A stretch of 30,150 nucleotides of DNA, taken from assembly GCA_964622915.1 (NCBI GenBank), contig CAZUSC010000079.1, positions 1 through 30,150 on the forward strand, written 5' to 3'. Position numbers and translations under genes: made by a program. Below, one piece after another: positions 7,018 through 13,557 of this stretch (within the stretch, counting starts at the first letter, position 1; every line of letters starts with the position of its first letter). Origin of the DNA: CAZUSC01 sp964622915. GTDB lineage: Bacteria; Patescibacteriota; Andersenbacteria; UBA10190. The notes under the pieces were generated by a model. The model saw only the letters and a program-made list of their open reading frames with translations. It searched no databases and had not been told where the DNA came from.

Positions 7018-7236
7018 TTATTGCATTCGCAGCACTATCCGCCCCTTGGTTAGATCATAAGGTGAAAGCGCTACTTTGACCCTGTCCCCAGGCATCACTC
7101 GAATGCGGTGTACGCGCATTTTGCCGCTCAAATGGCCGATAATTTTTTGTCCCGTGTCTAATTGCACACGAAACTGGGCATTGGGCAAAGTCTCTGTTAC
7201 TTCTCCTTCAACCTCGACGGTGTCTTGCTTGGGCAG
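7018..7236 (-). CDS. infA: Translation initiation factor IF-1, probable CTG start
   Basis: An S1/OB-fold IF-1 that occupies the ribosomal A site during initiation. The core VEVEGEVTETLPNAQFRVQL, the GHLSGKMRVHRIRVMPGD strand and SPYDLTKGRIVLRMQ match the family throughout. No ATG, GTG or TTG lies in frame near the expected start. A CTG at 7234-7236 gives exactly 72 residues, the E. coli length, with L-P-K-Q-D aligned to M-A-K-E-D. The next canonical in-frame starts lie upstream of a strong promoter at 7355-7383 and so could not be on that transcript. An out-of-frame ATG at 7250 opens a 17-codon frame overlapping the infA start. Either CTG initiation or a -1 shift from that frame would make IF-1; a sequencing indel is the alternative. 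infA heads the ribosomal operon here. Confidence 0.88.
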   Translation of the reverse strand: MPKQDTVEVEGEVTETLPNAQFRVQLDTGQKIIGHLSGKMRVHRIRVMPGDRVKVALSPYDLTKGRIVLRMQ

Positions 7237-7261
7237 ATGGTTACTTTCATTATAAATAAAA

Positions 7262-7279
7262 CCCTGTACTTTAGCAGGG
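7262..7279 (-). terminator. Attenuator-like hairpin in the infA leader
   Basis: On the minus strand CCCTG and CAGGG form a 5-bp stem, possibly extended by a TA/TA pair, followed by TTTTATTTAT about 25 bases before the infA start. A terminator-like hairpin between promoter and first gene could attenuate the operon. The short stem keeps confidence low. Confidence 0.4.
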
Positions 7280-7293
7280 CCTAATACATTCTT

Positions 7294-7307
7294 GGCGCCT
7301 AAGCGCC
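7294..7307 (-). other. GC-rich hairpin in the infA leader
   Basis: GGCGC and GCGCC pair perfectly around a 4-nt loop in the transcribed leader, 60-70 bases upstream of infA. No T run follows. It may be part of a larger leader fold with the hairpin at 7262. Confidence 0.4.
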
Positions 7308-7354
7308 GTTGCGAGAACGTATCAACCCGAGATCTTGTAGTACAGACAAAAAGT

Positions 7355-7383
7355 AGTTTAACAGACGTCTTATTAGCTGTCAA
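7355..7383 (-). promoter_or_regulatory. Sigma70-type promoter for the infA ribosomal operon
   Basis: On the minus strand, consensus TTGACA (complement of 7378-7383), a 17-bp spacer, then TAAACT (complement of 7355-7360, 4 of 6 matches). Position and strand fit transcription of infA-rpmJ-rpsM and beyond, with a leader of about 110 bases. Confidence 0.7.
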
Positions 7384-7532
7384 ATTTGGCTTTGTTGAGC
7401 TTGGTGAAAAACACTTCTCGATCGGGTCCTGTCTTCGCAGCTTCACCCCGCGAGTGCTCATGACCTGCGCGCTCGTGGGGGCCCCGCCGCTCGCCATCCG
7501 TTTTTTATGTTTTTCACCAACCTTTTATATAC

Positions 7533-7633
7533 AGTCGGCTCGAGAGTATTTAGAGGCCGTAGCTGCTAGCGGGACTCCTTAATGTAAAAATTTGCAGTGA
7601 AAAAATAGGCCGAGAAATATCTCTCGGTCGACT
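7533..7633 (-). other. Structured element, copy A: 49-nt conserved core inside pairing arms
   Basis: The core (7559-7607; minus strand ends ACATTAAGGAGTCCCGCTAG and then CAGCTAC) matches the core at 25137-25185 at 46 of 49 positions. Flanking arms 7533-7558 and 7608-7633 are complementary to each other over about 21 of 26 positions, with small bulges. They do not resemble the arms of the other copy. It lies between the baseplate J-like gene and the infA promoter. Conserved core with divergent but pairing arms suggests a structured RNA or a DNA hairpin element; no known family was recognised. Confidence 0.7.
7596..7628 (-). terminator. Rho-independent terminator after the baseplate J-like gene
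   Basis: On the minus strand CCGAGA and TCTCGG (complement of 7610-7627) form a 6-bp stem with a 6-nt loop, followed by CCTATTTTTT. It lies about 40 bases past the stop at 7667. It overlaps one arm of the structured element, so the two folds would compete. Confidence 0.6.
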
Positions 7634-7666
7634 GTTATTAGTTGCTGTGCGGCCGGGCTGCTCAAT

Positions 7667-9085
7667 CTACGAAGGTCGGTCGGATTTCAAGTTAATGATA
7701 ATGCGGCGATCAATGCGGGGAATATGGTTGACCCAAAAAGGAGATAATTCCACATTTACTGACTTGACACCCTTCAATCCGTTCAAGTAAGAAGTGGCTT
7801 CCTCGGCGGTACGGCCGGCTAACTTGTCACGCAGGGCCTCCACGGAAAAAGTAGGGATGGTAGTGTGGGTGACGCGCACGGTAAGATTTGCTTCGGACTT
7901 TTCCCAGTCGATCGAGTCTACTGCCTTTGTGAACGACACCGGTCCGGGGAACAACATATAGTTTTCATCCAAGCGTGCCTCCAGCGCCGCTTGCAAGTTA
8001 TTAGTCAGCGCCGCGTCCTCGTAGGCCATCACTCTAACAATTACCTGCGCCGCGTAATTTATGGCGTCAGTTTGTTTGTCAATTTCGGCATCGCTATTAA
8101 AGTCTTGCAAAGATCCCTCCCAACTTTCCTCCAGAATAAGCCAACCGTTGGGTAGCTGCCGCCGAATTTCCTCCTCCACTTTTTGCCGTGCGGCCCCGTC
8201 GGCTGCCTGGCGCGCCTGCTCTAAATCAGCTTCTTTAATAATTTTTACTTCCTCGCCAGCGCCACCGCTAAGCGCCTGGTCGACTTGTCCATAGACCACT
8301 GTTTGTGAGCTAGCCTCCAGAGCCGCAAAATTCAGGCGCCCAGACGTAATGTTGCCTTGCGCGCCCGGTTCAGCTGCTTCCACGGGCACCGTCGTTTGAC
8401 TGAAGGCCCCGCCGCTGGCCGCCGGGATAATCGCGAATTTCTTCATGTAAAAAAGCTGGCCATCAGCAGTGACTAGACGGCTGTTTTCCTTGATTTGTTG
8501 TTCCTCGGTAGTCCGATTGATGAGCGTGACGTTTCCGCTGGCCTTACTGCCAATCACCGCTGTGCTCACGACTGGCGCCACTCCTTCCACGCGTACCTCC
8601 CGTACAAAGGAGGTGCCAGGAATGGTATCCGGGTCGCCGCCCGCTTCACTTTTTAATACTAATTTTTGATCAATCAGTAAGGGGGCTGTTTCTAAAACGA
8701 GATCAACTCCGGCCCAGGGCAGAAAAATAATCCCCGCTAGAATGACCACCAGCCCCAGCAAGCCTAACAACGCCACCGCCCACTTCCGTTCCCGATAGCT
8801 GATCCGCACTTTTGTTTTTTTTATGTTCTTCTTTGCCGGGACGATCATTGGTGTGGCTGTCGGCCGGGGAGTTACAGCACTAACCTGCCGATTAATAACA
8901 CGGGGTTTCTCGGTTGGCCGTGAGCGCGGGATGTGAATATTAGCTACTTCTACCTTAGAACCAGGCAGCCGTGCCGCTGGGCGGCTCGGTAGTCTTTTTT
9001 TATATAATTCCTTCGCCTCTGCCGGCAGCTCATCGGGAGCCTCAAAGTCAGGAAAAGATCGCGGGTTGGATTTAATGTCTCTCAT
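7667..9085 (-). CDS. Membrane-anchored baseplate J/gp47-like protein
   Basis: A 472-residue protein. Residues 1-100 are polar, proline-rich and basic towards the end (KKNIKKTKVR...RERK), so probably cytoplasmic. Residues about 102-123 form a single membrane helix. The rest would be extracytoplasmic. Residues about 180-262 show the baseplate J-like pattern: GNVTLINRT, an 'input' strand with TADGQLFYMKKF, then VPVEAAEPGAQGNI. A helical stretch (about 280-310, EADLEQARQAADGAARQKVEEE) and another beta-rich part follow. Patescibacteria genomes often encode such proteins outside prophages; no other phage tail gene is near, so a phage origin is unlikely. The role is unknown; a surface or envelope structure is an inference. 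It sits between alaS and the infA operon, with its own terminator. Confidence 0.75.
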   Translation of the reverse strand: MRDIKSNPRSFPDFEAPDELPAEAKELYKKRLPSRPAARLPGSKVEVANIHIPRSRPTEKPRVINRQVSAVTPRPTATPMIVPAKKNIKKTKVRISYRERKWAVALLGLLGLVVILAGIIFLPWAGVDLVLETAPLLIDQKLVLKSEAGGDPDTIPGTSFVREVRVEGVAPVVSTAVIGSKASGNVTLINRTTEEQQIKENSRLVTADGQLFYMKKFAIIPAASGGAFSQTTVPVEAAEPGAQGNITSGRLNFAALEASSQTVVYGQVDQALSGGAGEEVKIIKEADLEQARQAADGAARQKVEEEIRRQLPNGWLILEESWEGSLQDFNSDAEIDKQTDAINYAAQVIVRVMAYEDAALTNNLQAALEARLDENYMLFPGPVSFTKAVDSIDWEKSEANLTVRVTHTTIPTFSVEALRDKLAGRTAEEATSYLNGLKGVKSVNVELSPFWVNHIPRIDRRIIINLKSDRPS

Positions 9086-9127
9086 TTGCTAAGTATAGTG
9101 TGCCTGTAAAAAAAGGAAACCAGCGCC

Positions 9128-10909
9128 TTATTCTAATTTTGCTTTGATGCGACGCAGCCCGGCGCCGGCCGACTCCTCTTTGGTGATCCTAAATTTTCCT
9201 AGCGCCCCTGTCTGGGTGACGTGCGGGCCGCCGCAAATCTCGCGGGAGAAATCCCCGATAATATATACACTAACCTTCTCGCCATATTTATGGGCGAATA
9301 GTCCTAAAGCACCTAACTTCTTAGCTTCAGATACGCTCATCTCGTATCGCGCCACCGGTAAGTTCGCTTCAATTTGTTCATTAACCAGATCTTCTACCTT
9401 TTTTATTTCCTGCCCCGTCATTTTGACCGGATGCGAAAAGTCAAAACGTAGCCGGGCGGCCGTAATATTGCTCCCTCTTTGCCGGACGTGCTCGCCGAGG
9501 ACAGAGCGCAGCGACTGATGCAGTAAATGGGTCGCCGTGTGGTAATGAACAGATTTTTCCGAATGGTCAGCCAGGCCACCTTTGAATTTTCCAGCAGCGG
9601 CTGTTCGCGATTTCTGTTGATGAGAAGCCAGCGCTTGGTCAGCCGCCGGGCGGTCGACGGTCAGCTGCAAGCCTCTAGCCAACTCTTGTGTCACCTCGAC
9701 CGGAAAGCCGTAAGTTTCATAAAGGCGGAAGGCTTCTCGCCCGGAGATCACGCCGCCGCTCGCTCTGCCCGCTACCAATTTATCAAACTCCTTCAGGCCG
9801 CGATCGAACGCCGCATCAAATTTAGTGACTTCAGCTTTTAGTGCTCTGGTAGCTTGTGTACGTCTTTTTTTTAGCGAAGGATAAACTTCGCCGTATTGTT
9901 TGATGATCAGTTCCATCCCTCTGCTTAAGAAATCCGAGGCCTTGTCCTCAATTTTTAATTTGCTGTGTGCCAGCACTGCTCGGCGAATCAATCGTCGCGC
10001 CACGTAACCTTGATCAGTATTACCGGGAACTACAGGCACCTCATCGGCGAGGATAAAGGTAAATGCTTTGATGTGGTCAGCCAGAATTCGCTTCTGCTCC
10101 ATGTCACCACTCGCGGCATTGGCATTAATCACTGCCATCAGGTCAGCAAAAACGTCGATATCGTAAATGGACTTAAGGCCATTTAACACCATCACGGTAC
10201 GCTCCAGCCCCATGCCCGTGTCGACATTTTTTTGGGGTAGCTCTTCGTATCTTCCGTCCCCGGTGCGATTGTATTGCATAAAGACATTATTCCAAATCTC
10301 CACCCAATTTTTATCATTGGGGTCAAAGACAGGAGCGGGAGAGTCCTTCCCTACCCAATAGAACATTTCGGTATCAGGCCCTTGTGGTCCGGGGTGCTTG
10401 CCGCCCGCCGGCCACCAGTTATCTTCTTTTGATAAATAAGCAATATGTTCCAGTGGCATGCCAAGTGACTGCCAAATACCAGCGGATTCTTGATCGCGGG
10501 GCGCATCGCTATCGCCGGCAAACACACTGACCGCCAAATATTTAGGGTCAATGCCAAGCCATGCTTTATCAGTCAAAAATTCCCAGCTCCATTTTATGGC
10601 TTCTTGTTTAAAATAGTCTCCCAGCGACCAGTTGCCGAGCATTTCGAAAACCGTCGCATGAACGGCGTCACCCACCGCGTCAATGTCCGTCGTACGCAAA
10701 CATTTTTGTACGTCGACCAGCCGGCGGCCCGCTGGATGTCCCGCTCCCTTCAAGTACGGCACGAGCGGATGCATACCGGCTGTAGTAAACAGCACAGAGG
10801 GATCGTCGGTCGGCACTAAAGGTGCAGAAGCAATTCGCTTATGTCCCTTTGATTCAAAGAATGAGAGATAAAGCTCGCGTAGCCGATCGGTACTAATGTG
10901 TTTGAACAT
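9128..10909 (-). CDS. alaS: Alanyl-tRNA synthetase, short form
   Basis: AlaRS charges tRNA-Ala. The catalytic part is complete: motif 1 region ESKGHKRIASAPLVP, MHPLVPYLKG, VFEMLGNWSLGDYFK, and NVDTGMGLERTVMVLNG (motif 3). The editing centre follows at HTATH (H457, H461) and CGGPH (C559, H563), the zinc-type ligand set; the usual CGGTH has Pro for Thr here. At 593 residues the protein is far shorter than the usual 850-880. Two parts are absent: the roughly 90-residue beta-barrel normally between the tRNA-recognition and editing parts (here only FKGGLADHSEKS links them), and the whole C-terminal C-Ala domain. The frame is clean and ends with RIKAKLE, so this is a natural compact form, as commonly seen in Patescibacteria, not a broken gene. 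Confidence 0.95.
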   Translation of the reverse strand: MFKHISTDRLRELYLSFFESKGHKRIASAPLVPTDDPSVLFTTAGMHPLVPYLKGAGHPAGRRLVDVQKCLRTTDIDAVGDAVHATVFEMLGNWSLGDYFKQEAIKWSWEFLTDKAWLGIDPKYLAVSVFAGDSDAPRDQESAGIWQSLGMPLEHIAYLSKEDNWWPAGGKHPGPQGPDTEMFYWVGKDSPAPVFDPNDKNWVEIWNNVFMQYNRTGDGRYEELPQKNVDTGMGLERTVMVLNGLKSIYDIDVFADLMAVINANAASGDMEQKRILADHIKAFTFILADEVPVVPGNTDQGYVARRLIRRAVLAHSKLKIEDKASDFLSRGMELIIKQYGEVYPSLKKRRTQATRALKAEVTKFDAAFDRGLKEFDKLVAGRASGGVISGREAFRLYETYGFPVEVTQELARGLQLTVDRPAADQALASHQQKSRTAAAGKFKGGLADHSEKSVHYHTATHLLHQSLRSVLGEHVRQRGSNITAARLRFDFSHPVKMTGQEIKKVEDLVNEQIEANLPVARYEMSVSEAKKLGALGLFAHKYGEKVSVYIIGDFSREICGGPHVTQTGALGKFRITKEESAGAGLRRIKAKLE

Positions 10910-10955
10910 ACCCAGATAAGACTATTTTACCCGCCGTGGCGAAGCAACCTTTGCC

Positions 10956-11642
10956 TTAAAAGTATTTGCGTTCTTTTGATTGCTTGATGATTTTGAAAGC
11001 ATCAGACGCATTGTCTACCACTTTATACAGTTCCAGGTCACTGGCCTCGATTGTTTTGTGCTCGGCTAGCATTACTTGCTTTATCCATTCATTGAGCGGC
11101 TGCCAAAAATCATAGCCCAGGCAAACAACAGGCACCACTTCCATCTTTTTGGTTTGAATTAAAGTAATTATTTCAAAAAACTCGTCTAAAGTGCCATACC
11201 CACCCGGGAAAAATACATAAGCTTGGGCCGAGGCGGACAACATAACTTTGCGGGTAAAAAAATAGTGGAAGCCGATTCCTTTTTTGACATAGGCATTTCG
11301 TCGCTGCTCTGTGGGTAGTTCGATGTCTAACCCAATTGAATTTCCGCCGCCCTCGTATGCGCCACGGTTGCCTGCTTCCATAATACCGGGGCCACCGCCG
11401 GTAATAACGGTATACCCATTCTCGGCAAGAAGCCGGCCTAACTGCCGCGCTTCTTCGTACCAGTGACTGCCTTCTGGCACGCGCGCCGAACCGAAAAAAG
11501 TTACTTCCTTACGCAGCGAATACAAAAATTCAAAGCCCTCGATAAACTCCGACATGATCCGAAAAATACGCCAATTGGCATCCTCCTCAAAATCGAACGG
11601 TTTATCAACGGGAATTTTCTTTATATTTTTGTCGTAGCGCAT
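10956..11642 (-). CDS. LOG family protein (possible nucleoside 5'-monophosphate phosphoribohydrolase)
   Basis: A 228-residue Rossmann-fold protein of the LOG/TIGR00730 family. Key motifs are VTFFGSARVPEGS, VITGGGPGIMEAGNRGA and the family signature PGGYGTLDEFFE, where the glutamate and arginines line the nucleotide pocket. Characterised relatives release ribose 5-phosphate from cytokinin nucleotides or AMP; the substrate here cannot be read from the sequence. Length is normal for the larger bacterial subgroup. The gap to the TraG-like ATPase stop upstream is filled by GTTGTAG-type repeats. Confidence 0.85.
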   Translation of the reverse strand: MRYDKNIKKIPVDKPFDFEEDANWRIFRIMSEFIEGFEFLYSLRKEVTFFGSARVPEGSHWYEEARQLGRLLAENGYTVITGGGPGIMEAGNRGAYEGGGNSIGLDIELPTEQRRNAYVKKGIGFHYFFTRKVMLSASAQAYVFFPGGYGTLDEFFEIITLIQTKKMEVVPVVCLGYDFWQPLNEWIKQVMLAEHKTIEASDLELYKVVDNASDAFKIIKQSKERKYF

Positions 11643-11650
11643 GAATTAGG

Positions 11651-11733
11651 AAGTAGATTTTAGGTTGTAGGTTGTAGTATAGCACAGGCCAGCCGCGCTC
11701 CATTATCTACTCCCTATAAACCTACAACCTATA
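11651..11733. repeat. GTTGTAG/CTACAAC inverted heptad repeats
   Basis: Two GTTGTAG units at 11664-11677 face a CTACAAC unit at 11722-11728; aaacctacaacctatat is the inverse of atataggttgtaggttt-like sequence. The pair spans the short gap between the TraG-like ATPase stop, whose TAG lies within the repeat at 11729-11731, and the LOG start. Confidence 0.65.
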
Positions 11734-13399
11734 TCGGTGGTGGTTTTGGTCCCCTAAACTTGCCCGCGTCAACGGGCTGCACCGGCGCAGGCGCTTTGTT
11801 TGGTGCCGGCCTTGCCTGGCGATCTTGTTTGACGATCGCAAAACAGGACTTGCAATAAACTGGTTTATTGGAATCCGGCTTAAAAGGAACTTGGGTATCC
11901 TGGCCACAACGTGCGCAGACGGCGGCAAACGTCGGGCGCTTTGGACGCGATTCCTCGTGGTGTGGCAAGCCACTGGCTGGCTTTAATAACTCCTGCAAAT
12001 TCGTAATTTTTTCTTGAGCGGGAGGCTTAATCACTACATCTGGCAATAGATCAGGCGGTATGTTCATGGGCTCGCGCGGCTGGCTGGCCTTCCTCTCCTG
12101 CCCCTCCGCCTCGGCAGTTTCTTGAAAAGTCACGCCGCTCCAACGAGCAATTTTTTCTTCAACGATCTCCCGCGGACGGCCGTACCGTTCGCGAGACACA
12201 GCTAGCACTTTATCGTGGCTATGGTAAGAGTGACTGGAAGGTGGGATCGTTTGCATGCTGAAGGGAGGGCTGGTGACGCCATTGATCATCAATTTGACGT
12301 AGGCGTTGTATTTGTCCAGATTGACCAGGTCAGTTTCTGTAAATTGGGGTGCATATTCTTTTTCCAAATATTCGGCGTCATAGGCCCCAATGCGGAAAGT
12401 AATCAAGGTACCGACGTTGCCAAAGACGGCGTCTCGCACCTCTTCCTCCATTTGTGTGACATACTGATGGGCAATGATCAAATTCAGCCGGTATTTGCGG
12501 GCTTCGGACAAAATTGAAGCAAAAGATTCAGTGGCAAAGTTTTGAAACTCGTCGACATACAAGTAAAAATCACGTCGCTCTTCTTCCGGAATCTTGGCGC
12601 GGTCCATGGCCGCTAGTTGAATTTTGGTAATAACCATGGCGCCGAGCATAGCAGAATTGTCCTCGCCAATTTTTCCCTTAGAAACATTCACAATCAGGAT
12701 CTTGCCGTTGTCCATAATGTCCTTCATATCAACCGTACTTTTGGGCTGGGCAACAATATTACGGATAATAGCCGAGGACAAGAACTGGCCGACTTTGTTC
12801 TGGATCGGTGAAATGGCTTCCGAACGAAAACGTTCGTTATAGTTAGCAAACTCGCTTACCCAGAAAGCTTTAACCACTGGGTCTCTAATATGGTCCACTA
12901 CTTTTTTTCGATAAGTTTTATCGGCCAGCATGCGGATAATTCCTAGCATCGTGCTCGATGGATAGTCTAAGAGCGCTAAGATTGTATTGCGCAGAATATA
13001 TTCCAAGCGCGGGCCCCAAGAGTCAGCCCACATTTTTTTAAGCGCACTAACGAGACCGGAGGCCACCAAAAATTTGTATTCAGGATCCACTGCTTCCAAA
13101 AAATTAAAAGCGACCGGGTAATGTACATCGGCTGGATCAAACAATACCACGTCGTTTATTCTCTCCGGCGGGATAACCTCCAATACCCGATCAGCCACGT
13201 CCCCATGCGGATCAACTAGTGCTACCCCTTTGCCATTCTGAATGTCCTGGAGGAGCATATTTTCAATGAGTGTGGTTTTGCCCACGCCGGTTTTACCGAT
13301 GATGTAGACGTGCCGGCGGCGGTCGTCGGGATAAATGCCAAATGGCCGATGCTGGCCCCGCCAGTTAGTTTGTCCGACCACAGTTATTTCTTCAGGCAT
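11729..13399 (-). CDS. TraG/VirD4-like coupling ATPase with C-terminal zinc ribbon
   Basis: A 556-residue P-loop ATPase of the FtsK/HerA superfamily, resembling type IV secretion DNA-binding (TraD/TraG) proteins. Walker A is GKTGVGKTT (35-43), Walker B is YLYVDEFQNF (279-288), and AHQY (310-313) resembles the sensor Gln of this family. VALVDPHGDVAD follows the first strand. No membrane segment precedes the ATPase, unlike classical VirD4. After a proline-rich linker, residues 495-519 form CARC-x17-CKSC, a CxxC-x17-CxxC zinc ribbon, with PFKPDSNKPVYC between. The C-terminal end is proline-rich. The partner is probably the membrane protein encoded just upstream; a 155-bp spacer element separates the two. 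DNA or protein translocation is an inference from the fold; no relaxase, VirB6-10 or pilin gene is near. Confidence 0.85.
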   Translation of the reverse strand: MPEEITVVGQTNWRGQHRPFGIYPDDRRRHVYIIGKTGVGKTTLIENMLLQDIQNGKGVALVDPHGDVADRVLEVIPPERINDVVLFDPADVHYPVAFNFLEAVDPEYKFLVASGLVSALKKMWADSWGPRLEYILRNTILALLDYPSSTMLGIIRMLADKTYRKKVVDHIRDPVVKAFWVSEFANYNERFRSEAISPIQNKVGQFLSSAIIRNIVAQPKSTVDMKDIMDNGKILIVNVSKGKIGEDNSAMLGAMVITKIQLAAMDRAKIPEEERRDFYLYVDEFQNFATESFASILSEARKYRLNLIIAHQYVTQMEEEVRDAVFGNVGTLITFRIGAYDAEYLEKEYAPQFTETDLVNLDKYNAYVKLMINGVTSPPFSMQTIPPSSHSYHSHDKVLAVSRERYGRPREIVEEKIARWSGVTFQETAEAEGQERKASQPREPMNIPPDLLPDVVIKPPAQEKITNLQELLKPASGLPHHEESRPKRPTFAAVCARCGQDTQVPFKPDSNKPVYCKSCFAIVKQDRQARPAPNKAPAPVQPVDAGKFRGPKPPPI

Positions 13400-13557
13400 A
13401 AAAGTTGAGTAGAAAGTATTAGGTAGCAGGTAGCAAGTAGCGGGCCGAGACCAAAAACGCGACGCCGTTAGCCAAGACGAATGGCTGATTAAATCTATTT
13501 GGTTGGGTTAAATTCGTATACATAATACTTACTACTTGATACTTGCTACTTAAACTA
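13400..13557. repeat. Stop-to-start spacer element, copy 3 (membrane protein-ATPase)
   Basis: Heptad arm at 13407-13442 (gagtaga, aagtatt, aggtagc, aggtagc, aagtagc) and inverse arm at 13523-13550 (ttactac, ttgatac, ttgctac). It begins at the TAG stop of the membrane-protein gene (13555-13557) and reaches to within a few bases of the ATPase ATG. The gap is 155 bp, matching the 153 and 158 bp of the copies in the ribosomal operon. Confidence 0.85.

Noticed and set aside
7237..7497. N-terminal extension of infA to an upstream ATG
   Set aside because: It would cross the TTGACA promoter, the leader hairpins and non-conserved sequence; the IF-1 family starts at residue equivalent 7236.
7667..9085. 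Prophage remnant
   Set aside because: Only one baseplate-like domain is present, with a bacterial membrane anchor and housekeeping genes on both sides.
9128..10909. alaS pseudogene
   Set aside because: The short protein has all catalytic and editing motifs and a clean stop; no remnant of the missing domains follows.
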